Part shown: positions 1-6,540 of the stretch, one piece after another
Layout: each line of letters opens with the position of its first letter
How positions within the stretch are numbered: the first letter of the stretch is position 1
NCBI GenBank assembly: GCA_030603495.1
Contig: JAUVXR010000037.1
Span: 1-23,415 of the forward strand
Length of the DNA: 23,415 nt
Reading direction: 5' to 3'
Origin: a bacterium
GTDB taxonomy: Bacteria; Armatimonadota; Zipacnadia; Zipacnadales; Zipacnadaceae
Position numbers and translations under genes: made by a program
The notes under the pieces: generated by a model
The model's database searches: none
Told to the model about the DNA's origin: nothing
The model's input: the letters and a program-made list of their open reading frames with translations, nothing else

Positions 1-166
1 CGACATTGAGCTGGCCGAGGGCACGGAGATGGTGATGCCGGGGGACAACGCCCAGTTCACGGTGGAACTGATTCAGCCCATTGCGATGGCGGAGGGCTTG
101 CGCTTTGCCATTCGCGAGGGCGGGCACACCGTCGGCGCCGGTGTCGTTACCGAGATTCTGGAGTAG
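1..166 (+). CDS. tuf: Elongation factor Tu, C-terminal end (5' truncated by window)
   Basis: The open frame runs in from the left edge (first full codon at position 2) and stops with TAG at 164-166. The 54 visible residues are the end of the third beta-barrel of EF-Tu. They include the family-typical stretches [29 protein letters not shown] and [10 protein letters not shown]-Tu carries aminoacyl-tRNA to the ribosomal A site as a GTP complex. The GTPase domain lies outside the window. The order tuf-rpmG-tRNA-Trp-secE-nusG is the common bacterial arrangement and supports the call. Confidence 0.97.
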   Translation, partial: DIELAEGTEMVMPGDNAQFTVELIQPIAMAEGLRFAIREGGHTVGAGVVTEILE

Positions 167-180
167 GGAAGCTTTGACAT

Positions 181-342
181 ATGCCCCAAACTAAGATAAT
201 ATTGCAGTGTAATAAGTGTAAGGCGAATAACTACGTAACCAGCAAGAACAGACAAAACGTCTCTGACAAGTTGGCGCTCAAGAAGTTTTGTCCGACATGC
301 GGCGGCCATACCAAGCACCAGGAGACCCGCATCAACAGATAG
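181..342 (+). CDS. rpmG: 50S ribosomal protein L33, zinc-binding form
   Basis: This 53-residue gene begins with ATG at 181, 15 bases after the EF-Tu stop, with an AGGGAAG ribosome binding site upstream. The protein has the L33 pattern: a basic N-terminal strand, then Cys10-x2-Cys13 (CNKC) and Cys37-x2-Cys40 (CPTC), then a conserved [10 protein letters not shown] end. The four cysteines mark the zinc-ribbon (C+) version. In bacteria that also encode cysteine-free L33 paralogues, the two are swapped according to zinc supply. The length is normal for the family. Confidence 0.95.
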   Translation: MPQTKIILQCNKCKANNYVTSKNRQNVSDKLALKKFCPTCGGHTKHQETRINR

Positions 343-368
343 TGGAACGAGTAGCGCATTCGCTGCGC

Positions 369-444
<76 letters not shown>

Positions 445-535
445 TAGAGTTTCGGAGCCCAATGCGGCTGGTTGGATAGAGAGCCGCCGCCGGCGAACGA
501 GGAGTAGTCGCATCAGCGCGATGGAGGAGATACTG

Positions 536-778
536 ATGGCGGCCCAGTTGGGCAGTAAGCCCGGATTTGCGCAAAAACTGGCGCGGCCTTTCGTCAATAG
601 CTGGCGATTCTTGCAGGATGTCCGCCACGAGCTGCAGCGAGTGATTTGGCCGAGCCACGAGGATACCTGGACGTTCACCGTGGTTGTGCTCGTTACCATA
701 CTGATTGTAGGACTATGGATCGGTACGTTGGACTACATCTTTGCCAAGCTCATAGCACTGCTCCACCTGTACAGGTAG
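536..778 (+). CDS. secE: Preprotein translocase subunit SecE
   Basis: This 80-residue membrane protein is of the short, single-span SecE type. An amphipathic cytoplasmic helix (FVNSWRFLQDVRHELQRVIWPS) carries the family signature ending in the V-x-W-P turn. One transmembrane helix follows (about residues 46-67). SecE clamps the SecY channel in the SecYEG translocon. I chose ATG 536 over the upstream in-frame ATG 521, because GGAGGAG at 523-529 sits correctly before 536 and overlaps the upstream start. It lies directly upstream of nusG, as in most bacteria. Confidence 0.95.
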   Translation: MAAQLGSKPGFAQKLARPFVNSWRFLQDVRHELQRVIWPSHEDTWTFTVVVLVTILIVGLWIGTLDYIFAKLIALLHLYR

Positions 779-827
779 TTATGTCATCCCCGGAGCAGCC
801 AAACATCCGAAGTTGGAGTCACGGGTA

Positions 828-1355
828 GTGAGAACAATGGAGTGGTACGTCGTTCATACACTGACAGGCAAAGAAACCGGCGTTAAGACCACCATTGAGA
901 AGATGGTGGCAGCTAACGACTGGGGCCACCTACTCGGACGCATCCTGGTGCCCACCGAGACCGAGATTAGGTCCGCGGGCGGCCAACGACGAGAGGTCCA
1001 GCGCAAGCTATATCCTGGCTACATCATAGTCGAGGCCGAGCTGACCGATGACCTGCGCCATCTTGTCCAACACACCCCCGGCGTTACCCACTTCGTCGGC
1101 TCCTCCGACTCGCCTGTACCCCTCAGTGATGAAGAAGTCGCCAACATTATGGAAACGGTCGGCGAGGAGAGTGGCAAGCTCAAGGCCAGCTGGGAAACCG
1201 GCCAAGCAGTCCGCATCATCGAAGGACCGTTCGCTGAGTTCTCTGGCAAGGTCACCGAGGTCAATATCGAACACGAGACAGTTAAGGTGCTCATCAGCAT
1301 ATTCGGACGGGAAACCCCGGTAGAACTTGGCTTCACCCAGATTGAGAAGCTCTAG
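828..1355 (+). CDS. nusG: Transcription termination/antitermination protein NusG
   Basis: The protein has an N-terminal NGN domain starting with WYVVHTLTGKE, which binds the beta-prime clamp helices of RNA polymerase. A C-terminal KOW domain contains GQAVRIIEGPFAEFSGKV and a final FTQIEKL; this domain contacts Rho or ribosomal protein S10 in characterised homologues. The length (about 175 residues) is normal. The start is uncertain. GTG 828 has GGAG at 815-818 nine bases upstream. ATG 837 would give a protein three residues shorter but has a poor ribosome binding site. The TTG at 813 is unlikely, because it overlaps the GGAG. Confidence 0.95.
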   Translation: MRTMEWYVVHTLTGKETGVKTTIEKMVAANDWGHLLGRILVPTETEIRSAGGQRREVQRKLYPGYIIVEAELTDDLRHLVQHTPGVTHFVGSSDSPVPLSDEEVANIMETVGEESGKLKASWETGQAVRIIEGPFAEFSGKVTEVNIEHETVKVLISIFGRETPVELGFTQIEKL

Positions 1356-1445
1356 GGCACACGGGCAGCGCCTGAGTCATTCTGTCGCCTAACGACTCAT
1401 CGCCACCTTGTCTACGGCAATAATACCGCAGTTCGGGAGTAGCCC

Positions 1446-1871
1446 ATGGCCAAGAAAATACTTACAACCATTAAGATGCACGTGCCCGCCGGAAGGGCAA
1501 GCCCGGCACCGCCAGTCGGCCCCACTCTGGGCCAGCACGGGCTAAACATAATGGAGTTCTGCAAGAGCTTCAACGAGCGCACCGCCAGTCAGATGGGCGA
1601 CATAATTCCGGTTGAGATTACCGTCTACGCCGACCACAGCTTCACCTTTATCACCAAGACCCCACCAGCCGCCAGCCTCCTGAAGAAGGCGGCCGGCATC
1701 GAGTCGGGATCAGGAGAGCCGGGCCGCGAGCCAGTCGCCGAGGTCAGCCGCGAGAAGATCCGCCAGATCGCCCAGGAGAAGCAGGAAGACCTTAATGCTC
1801 GCGACATCGAAGCCGCCATGCGCATCATCGAAGGCACCGCGCGCAGTATGGGCATTAACATAGTTGACTAA
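1446..1871 (+). CDS. rplK: 50S ribosomal protein L11
   Basis: This 141-residue protein is full length for L11. The N-terminal domain contains the proline-rich [20 protein letters not shown] region, where thiostrepton and L7/L12 contacts fall in known structures, then [13 protein letters not shown]. The C-terminal RNA-binding domain shows [16 protein letters not shown] and ends in [13 protein letters not shown], which bind the GTPase-associated region of 23S rRNA in the family. CGGGAGT precedes the ATG. It follows nusG by 90 bases and precedes rplA by 41, so the genes are very likely co-transcribed. Confidence 0.97.
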   Translation: MAKKILTTIKMHVPAGRASPAPPVGPTLGQHGLNIMEFCKSFNERTASQMGDIIPVEITVYADHSFTFITKTPPAASLLKKAAGIESGSGEPGREPVAEVSREKIRQIAQEKQEDLNARDIEAAMRIIEGTARSMGINIVD

Positions 1872-1912
1872 GAACCTGGCCGGGTTACGCCGCCAGAACG
1901 GGGACAGTCAGT

Positions 1913-2605
1913 ATGGCAAAGGTAAGCAAGCGCTACCGTCAAGCTCACGAACAGGTCGATCACACCCAGAGATACTCTCTGGACGAGGCTATCCGCCTGA
2001 TCAAGGAGACAGCTTCCGCCCAGTTCGACGAGACTATAGAGATCCACATCAGGCTCGGCGCGGACCCAGCCAAAGGTGACCAGACCGTGCGGGGGACGCT
2101 GGTGCTGCCTCACGGCACTGGCAAGGTGCCACGGGTGGTGGTTTTCGCCCCGGGTGAGGTTGCTCAGGAGGCCCGTGAAGCCGGCGCTGACCGCGTCGGC
2201 GACGAAGACCTGGTAGAGGCCATCGAACAGGGCTGGGACGAGTTTGACATCCTCGTGGCCCATCCCCAACTGATGGGGATGATCGGCGCGCGCTTGGGCC
2301 CGATCCTGGGCCCCCGCATGCCCAGCAAGAAGGCCGGAGGTATCACCCCAAACCTCGCCCAGGCTATAGAAGAGCTCAAGCAGGGACGTGTGGAGTTCCG
2401 CATGGACCGGGGCAGCGTTGTCCACGTTCCCGTAGGCAGAGTATCCTTTACCGACGAGCAACTGCGGGAGAATATCGTCGAACTGCTGCGCACCGTCAGC
2501 GCGGCTCGGCCTGCTGCAGTGACGGGCCGCTTTATGCGCAGCGCCACTCTGGCCTCCTCGATGGGCCCCGGCATCAAGCTGGACCTGGACGAAGCCCAGG
2601 CCTAA
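1913..2605 (+). CDS. rplA: 50S ribosomal protein L1
   Basis: This 230-residue L1 begins with the typical basic KVSKRYRQAHEQVD and YSLDEAIRLIKETASAQFDETIEIHIRLG. L1 forms the mobile stalk at the E site and, in several bacteria, represses its own operon mRNA. The central signature is atypical. After ILGPR the protein reads MPSKKAGGITPN, where bacterial L1 normally has a GLMPNPKTGTVTPD-like segment, so about two residues are missing and the loop is altered. The remaining C-terminal half (VEFRMDRGSVVHVPVGRVSF) is regular. I judge it functional but divergent. Confidence 0.96.
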   Translation: MAKVSKRYRQAHEQVDHTQRYSLDEAIRLIKETASAQFDETIEIHIRLGADPAKGDQTVRGTLVLPHGTGKVPRVVVFAPGEVAQEAREAGADRVGDEDLVEAIEQGWDEFDILVAHPQLMGMIGARLGPILGPRMPSKKAGGITPNLAQAIEELKQGRVEFRMDRGSVVHVPVGRVSFTDEQLRENIVELLRTVSAARPAAVTGRFMRSATLASSMGPGIKLDLDEAQA

Positions 2606-2609
2606 GCTC

Positions 2610-2638
2610 TTGCATCCTGGGAGCGTTACTGCTATAAT
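2610..2638 (+). promoter_or_regulatory. Sigma-70 promoter (extended -10) for rplJL
   Basis: TTGCAT (2610-2615) and TATAAT (2633-2638) are separated by exactly 17 bases, and TG at 2630-2631 makes an extended -10 element. This is the best promoter match in the cluster. It begins just after the rplA stop codon and would start a roughly 230-base leader before rplJ. It matches the separate L10-operon promoter known in other bacteria. Confidence 0.8.
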
Positions 2639-2644
2639 ACGACA

Positions 2645-2838
2645 GAATTCAGTCGTCATGCCGTCTCAAACAAAGTTGCACTGACCGAAGACCGCCGGTG
2701 CGCGATTAGCGTCTAATGGGCCGTTGAGCCGAGGCCCGCCTGTCGAGGTCGGAGAAGTCAATCCCTATCTGTTCCACTCGTCGTTAGGACAGGGATTTCA
2801 CGAGAGCTTCGACACCGGTAGCTCTCGTTTATTGTTTT
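2645..2838 (+). promoter_or_regulatory. L10-type mRNA leader with transcription attenuator
   Basis: The long leader ends in a perfect 9-bp hairpin (2800-2808 pairing with 2820-2828, loop 2809-2819) followed by TTATTGTTTT, the layout of an intrinsic terminator 37 bases before rplJ. Just upstream, AATCCCT (2760-2766) can pair with AGGGATT (2791-2797), and an alternative CTGTTCC/GGACAG pairing overlaps it. In known L10 leaders the L10-L12 complex binds the mRNA, and in Bacillus this causes termination before rplJ. I infer the same feedback here. The exact protein-binding fold was not computed. Confidence 0.65.
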
Positions 2839-2874
2839 GCGACCGGCTGCCCTAACAAACAGGAGATAAGACTT

Positions 2875-3573
2875 ATGCCAACACCCGAGAAGGAAGCTCT
2901 GGTTGTTGAGCTGCGCGAAGCAGTCGAGAAGAGCACGGGAATGTACCTGGCCGATTTCCATCATCTCAGCGTCGCAGAGATGAGCGAACTGCGCGGGCAG
3001 ATCCTCCAGAACGACGCTTGCCTGCGTGTGGCCAAGAACCGCTTGCTCAAGCTCGCTTTCGCCGGCACCGACGCCGAGGGACTTCAGGAGTTTCTCACCG
3101 GTCCGACGGCAGTTGCCTTCTGCCAGGCTGATCCTATCACCGTCATCAAGACCCTCACGTCATTCGGTCAGGATCACGAATACTTGGCGGTCAAGGCTGC
3201 GCTTTTCGACGGACAGATATTCGACCGCGAGCAGGTTGCACGCTTGGCGCTGCTGCCTCCACACGACCAGCTACTCGCCATGGTCCTGGCCGGACTGGCC
3301 GGACCGGTCACGGGATTAGTGAACCTCTTGGATGGCGTTACCTCGCAATTCGTCTTCACTCTGCAGGCGATTGCCGACAAGCGCAAGGAACAGGAACCTC
3401 AGCCAACAGAGCCGTCAGTTGAAGAGGAGGAAGGCGAATCGGCCGAGAAGCCGGTAGAGCCGTCAGTTGAAGAGGAGGAAGACGAATCGGCCGATAAGCC
3501 GGTAGAGCCGTCAGTTGAGGAGCCAATAGAAGAATCCGCCGAGCAACCGCCAGCGGAGCCGGAGGAAGACTAG
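2875..3573 (+). CDS. rplJ: 50S ribosomal protein L10 with long acidic repeat tail
   Basis: Residues 1-171 are a normal L10. There is an N-terminal 23S rRNA-binding domain ([21 protein letters not shown], then [12 protein letters not shown]) and a C-terminal helix (about 155-171) that in the family recruits L7/L12 dimers. Residues 172-232 are an added tail rich in Glu, Pro and Ser, made largely of two near-identical 16-residue units and a third partial one. Bacterial L10 is usually about 165-180 residues, so the protein is roughly 60 residues too long. The tail follows directly after the L12-binding helix. AGGAG nine bases before ATG 2875 supports the start. Confidence 0.96.
   Translation: MPTPEKEALVVELREAVEKSTGMYLADFHHLSVAEMSELRGQILQNDACLRVAKNRLLKLAFAGTDAEGLQEFLTGPTAVAFCQADPITVIKTLTSFGQDHEYLAVKAALFDGQIFDREQVARLALLPPHDQLLAMVLAGLAGPVTGLVNLLDGVTSQFVFTLQAIADKRKEQEPQPTEPSVEEEEGESAEKPVEPSVEEEEDESADKPVEPSVEEPIEESAEQPPAEPEED
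3409..3528 (+). repeat. 48-bp in-frame tandem repeat encoding L10 acidic tail
   Basis: Units begin at 3409, 3457 and 3505, each with GAGCCGTCAGTTGA. Units one and two are nearly identical over 48 bases, with changes such as GGC to GAC and GAG to GAT. The third diverges after about 17 bases. The period is a multiple of three and encodes a 16-residue EPSVEEEE-type motif. The near-identity of the units points to recent duplication. Confidence 0.92.
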
Positions 3574-3629
3574 TTTTTGCTTTGAATCCTAACGGAGCAA
3601 AGCCACATCAAATAACAAGGAGGAGAACG

Positions 3630-4007
3630 ATGGCTGTTGACGAAATCATCGAACAAATCAACCAGCTCAGCGTGCTGGAGCTCGTCGAGCTGAAGGACAA
3701 GCTTCAAGAGCAGTGGGGCGTGGAGGCAATGGCGCCTGTGGCGGTAGCCGGGGTAGCAGGCGGGGCGGAGGCCGGGGCGGCTGCTGAGGAACAAGTCGAG
3801 TTTACTGTGAAGATCGCCAGCATCGGCAACGAGAAAATCCAGGTGATCAAGGCCGTGCGTGAGGTGACTAGCCTGGGTCTGAAGGAGGCCAAGGAGCTCG
3901 TCGAGGCCGCTCCCGACGCCGTGGTGGCCGAAGGCGTCAACAAGGAAGAGGCCGACAGCGTCAAGGAGAAGCTGGAAGAGGTCGGCGCTGAGGTAGTCGT
4001 GGAATAG
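3630..4007 (+). CDS. rplL: 50S ribosomal protein L7/L12
   Basis: This 125-residue protein has the three L12 parts. An N-terminal dimerisation helix pair (about 1-33, with [19 protein letters not shown]) is followed by an Ala/Gly-rich hinge (about 34-55). The C-terminal domain (from [39 protein letters not shown]) binds translation factors in the family. AAGGAGGAG lies seven to eight bases before ATG 3630. An in-frame upstream start at 3582 would bypass this ribosome binding site and add a non-homologous segment. The gene lies 56 bases after rplJ and is co-transcribed with it. Confidence 0.97.
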   Translation: MAVDEIIEQINQLSVLELVELKDKLQEQWGVEAMAPVAVAGVAGGAEAGAAAEEQVEFTVKIASIGNEKIQVIKAVREVTSLGLKEAKELVEAAPDAVVAEGVNKEEADSVKEKLEEVGAEVVVE

Positions 4008-4029
4008 TCGGTAGAGCGGTGATAAGACT

Positions 4030-4863
4030 ATGCTTGATAGTAATGACGAGGCAATCTGGCATCATCTGCGCGAGTTTAGCCATATGCCCACTCCCTCGCC
4101 GTTCAGCCAGGTCTTCTACGAGGTGATCGCCGAGTACGCCACCGACAGTGCTGCTGCCGAAGCCAGCCGCGAACTGCTATCCAGGTTCCTGGACCGCGAG
4201 GTCTTCTACTACCGGCAGATCGAGCGCTTGCGCAGCAAGGAGGACGTGACAATCGCCGACCTGGAATCCCTGGCAGGCAAGCGCAGCATTGCCCTCTACG
4301 ATGTGATTGAAGAGGCCACTGACGCTGACAGTCAGACTACCAACGGTGAGATTGCCCGCCAACTCCTGCTCGCCGAGTGTTATTATCACGTCGAAGAACC
4401 CGAAAAAGTCGTGGCTCATCTGGAGTTGGCCCTGGCAGATGGCGCCGACGACTCGATCGTTCACTTCGCCTTGGGCTACAACCGCTATCGTCTGGCTATC
4501 GAGAGCTTCGGTACTACTATCCGAGGCGCAGCCGAGGCCTCCGCCCATCAGCACGCTCTCTTTCAGAAAGCCTGTCTGCAAGCGGTGTCTGCCTTCCAAA
4601 ACGCCCTCACCGGCGCAGACAACGACAGCGAGATCTACCAGTGGATCGCCCGGGTTCTGCAAACCGCCGGCTTTGACGAAGCTGCGGCTCGCGCCCTTGA
4701 CCGGGCCGACGACCTGGGGCTTGTTGAGTCTGACGATGGTGAGCGCGAGTACCCCGACCCGGGGCCGATCACCGAGGCCGAGATTCAGCAAGTGCGCGAG
4801 TTCTTCAAGCGGTCCCACAGGCTCTCAGATCTGTGGCCCGAAGATGACGACGGTGAGGTATAG
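4030..4863 (+). CDS. Uncharacterised alpha-helical, TPR-like protein in the rpoB position
   Basis: This 277-residue soluble protein has no signal peptide or membrane span. I do not recognise a named family. The middle (about residues 105-235) looks like helical repeats: IARQLLLAECYYHVEEPEKVVAHLELALADG, then FQKACLQAVSAFQNALTGADNDSEIYQWIARVLQTAGFDEAAARAL. The alternating Ala/Leu/Tyr pattern resembles tetratricopeptide repeats. The C-terminus ends in an acidic DLWPEDDDGEV. It starts 22 bases after rplL with no terminator between, so it is very probably in the rplJL operon, where rpoB normally sits. A weak GGTGAT-like ribosome binding site precedes the ATG. TPR proteins usually mediate protein contacts; nothing here shows the partner. 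Confidence 0.85.
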   Translation: MLDSNDEAIWHHLREFSHMPTPSPFSQVFYEVIAEYATDSAAAEASRELLSRFLDREVFYYRQIERLRSKEDVTIADLESLAGKRSIALYDVIEEATDADSQTTNGEIARQLLLAECYYHVEEPEKVVAHLELALADGADDSIVHFALGYNRYRLAIESFGTTIRGAAEASAHQHALFQKACLQAVSAFQNALTGADNDSEIYQWIARVLQTAGFDEAAARALDRADDLGLVESDDGEREYPDPGPITEAEIQQVREFFKRSHRLSDLWPEDDDGEV

Positions 4864-4896
4864 GCTGTTACTGGGCAGTCAGACTAGCAGACCTAC

Positions 4897-4925
4897 TTGA
4901 CAGAGTCGAAGAAATGTGGTAAATA
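4897..4925 (+). promoter_or_regulatory. Possible sigma-70 promoter for the small lipoprotein
   Basis: A perfect TTGACA (4897-4902) is followed after 17 bases by TAAATA (4920-4925), a weak -10. It lies between the TPR-like gene and the lipoprotein gene, 42 bases before its start codon. The perfect -35 and correct spacing make it plausible. Confidence 0.5.
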
Positions 4926-4966
4926 CCACTCTGATGCTTAGACCAAAAGAAGGGAGGACCCGTGAT

Positions 4967-5227
4967 ATGTACCGCAAATTACTGTTCGTGGTGATTGTCC
5001 TAGCTGTGGTTGGCTTACTCGTAGGCTTGGCTGGGTGTCCGCAGCCACCGACCGAGGAGGCAGGTATAGGTATCTCGCCCCCGAGACCGCCGAAGGCAGC
5101 AGTTCCGCCAGCGGTCGACGAGCCAGAGCCCACCGAGCCCGGAGAGGCTGTTGAAAAGGGGCTTACGGAAGGCGAAGAGCCTGCTGAAGAAGCAGATGCT
5201 ACCGAAGGCGAGGCTGTCCCCGAGTAA
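4967..5227 (+). CDS. Small acidic lipoprotein of unknown function
   Basis: This 86-residue protein begins with a lipoprotein signal peptide: MYRK, a hydrophobic stretch LLFVVIVLAVVGLLVGL, and the lipobox LAGC with Cys24 as the lipidated residue. The mature part is only about 62 residues, low in complexity and rich in Pro, Glu and Ala, without recognisable domains. It should be anchored in a membrane with a flexible acidic tail. AGGGAGG (4951-4957) nine bases before ATG 4967 decides the start against the longer GTG 4916 frame. It is followed by a strong terminator, so it ends the left gene cluster. Confidence 0.8.
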   Translation: MYRKLLFVVIVLAVVGLLVGLAGCPQPPTEEAGIGISPPRPPKAAVPPAVDEPEPTEPGEAVEKGLTEGEEPAEEADATEGEAVPE

Positions 5228-5291
5228 CTAGCAGACAGATTTGGCAAGCGCTACCACACCAGACCTGGCTTGCCAGAACGTACGCAAGACG

Positions 5292-5332
5292 AAATCCCCG
5301 TTCTCCCTTGCTGGGAGAACGGGGATTTTTTT
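5292..5332 (+). terminator. Strong intrinsic terminator
   Basis: A perfect 16-bp stem (5292-5307 with 5313-5328) has a 5-base loop TTGCT. The stem's right arm runs into a run of nine T (5326-5332 plus stem T's). It ends the rightward cluster after the lipoprotein. Because proB converges from the other side and stops at 5385, the same hairpin may also stop leftward transcription, although only AAA follows on that side. Confidence 0.92.
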
Positions 5333-5384
5333 GGTGATGTCCACAACTGCGCGCGGAACGTTCAACTCACACAGCCTGCGCTGG

Positions 5385-6530
5385 CTATTTCCCGCTGGCG
5401 GTCACCACCAGATTATCGCGGTGGATGACCTCCTCATCGCCCACATGCCCCAGGATCTCTGGGACATCTCGGCTGTGCCGCCCCTCGATAGCACAGACCT
5501 CCTCACTGGAGTAGTTGACCAGACCGCGGGCGATTTCTCCGCCCTCCTGATCCACGACCCGCACCAGGTCACCCGCCTGGAAGCTGCCGTGGACCTCCAC
5601 TATCCCCACCGGCAGCAGGCTGCTGCCATCGCGATGGCGCAACGCCCGGCACGCGCCTTCGTCAACTACCAGGCTGCCCGCCGGCTCCAGCGCGGTCGCT
5701 AGCCACAGCTTGCGGCTGGGCCGAGCTTCCCGCGGGACAAACATCGTCCCCACCTCTTCCCCATCGTGGATCCGCAGCACAATGTTCTCTTCCCTGCCGT
5801 CAGCAATCACCAATGGAATTCCGCAGTCCACTACCATCTGCGCCGCTTCCAGCTTCTTCTCCATACCTCCCAGTGACTCCGCTCCACCTGCCCCCGCTGC
5901 GTACCGCTCTATTTCGTCGCCCGGCCTCACCACTGGCACAAACTCGGCAGCAGGATCGCGGTGGGGGTCCGCAGTAAACAGACCGGCCTGATCCGACAGA
6001 AATATCAGCAACTCTGCCCGTAGCGCCGCCGCCACTACTGCCGCCAATCGGTCATTCTCTCCGAAGGTAACGCCCTCCACGGAAACCGTGTCGTTTTCGT
6101 TAATGATGGGGACGACTCCCTCGCCCAGTAGCACCTGCAAGGTATTCCGAATCCGCAAGTATCGCGTGCGGTCCTGCATATCTGCGGTGGTCAGCAGGAT
6201 CTGCGCCCCGGCCATATCCTGGTCGGTGAGCGCCTCGACATAGTGCCGCATCAAGGTGGGTTGCCCAATGGCAGCGGCCGCCTGGCGTGCGCCTAGCCCG
6301 CCCTGCTGGCTACGCGCCGAGAGATGCCCCGAACCCAGGTGCACAGCGCCGGAGGTGATCACCAGTACCTGCACGCCTTCTTGCTGCAGCCGCTTGATCT
6401 GGCCCGCCAGGCCGGCGAGGAAGTCAGTGTTCAACTCGCCCGGCCCCCGCGTGACCAGCCGCGTCCCCACCTTAACCACCACCAGCTTGGCTTCCCTTAG
6501 CTGCTTACGCAGACTGCTCACTGTCGCCAC
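5385..6530 (-). CDS. proB: Glutamate 5-kinase (with C-terminal PUA domain)
   Basis: ProB phosphorylates L-glutamate to glutamyl-5-phosphate, the first step of proline synthesis. The 381-residue protein has an amino-acid-kinase domain with VVVKVGTRLVTR, VLVITSGAVHLGSG, GQPTLMRHYVEALTDQ and IINENDTVSV. A PUA domain follows from about residue 285 (GSLVVDEGACRALRHRDGSSLLPVGI). The start is GTG 6530, with AGGAG seven bases upstream overlapping the proA stop codon (TAGGAG), so translation is probably coupled to proA. In the family, proline inhibits this enzyme. The length is normal for the PUA-containing form. Confidence 0.95.
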   Translation of the reverse strand: MATVSSLRKQLREAKLVVVKVGTRLVTRGPGELNTDFLAGLAGQIKRLQQEGVQVLVITSGAVHLGSGHLSARSQQGGLGARQAAAAIGQPTLMRHYVEALTDQDMAGAQILLTTADMQDRTRYLRIRNTLQVLLGEGVVPIINENDTVSVEGVTFGENDRLAAVVAAALRAELLIFLSDQAGLFTADPHRDPAAEFVPVVRPGDEIERYAAGAGGAESLGGMEKKLEAAQMVVDCGIPLVIADGREENIVLRIHDGEEVGTMFVPREARPSRKLWLATALEPAGSLVVDEGACRALRHRDGSSLLPVGIVEVHGSFQAGDLVRVVDQEGGEIARGLVNYSSEEVCAIEGRHSRDVPEILGHVGDEEVIHRDNLVVTASGK

Positions 6531-6540
6531 TTCTTCTCTC

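Noticed and set aside
813-827. TTG start for nusG
   Set aside because: It overlaps the probable ribosome binding site GGAG at 815-818 and adds residues absent from NusG homologues.
1868-2659. 263-codon open frame on the - strand over rplA
   Set aside because: It is antisense to a clear L1 gene in GC-rich DNA and resembles no family; it is a shadow frame.
3409-3528. CRISPR-like or satellite repeat
   Set aside because: The units are directly adjacent with no spacers and are in frame inside rplJ. They are a coding tandem repeat.
3582-3629. Longer rplL start
   Set aside because: AAGGAGGAG lies inside it and points to ATG 3630. The added 16 residues are not part of L7/L12.
5241-5702. 153-codon + strand frame across the terminator and proB
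   Set aside because: It reads through a strong terminator and then antisense to the proB PUA domain.
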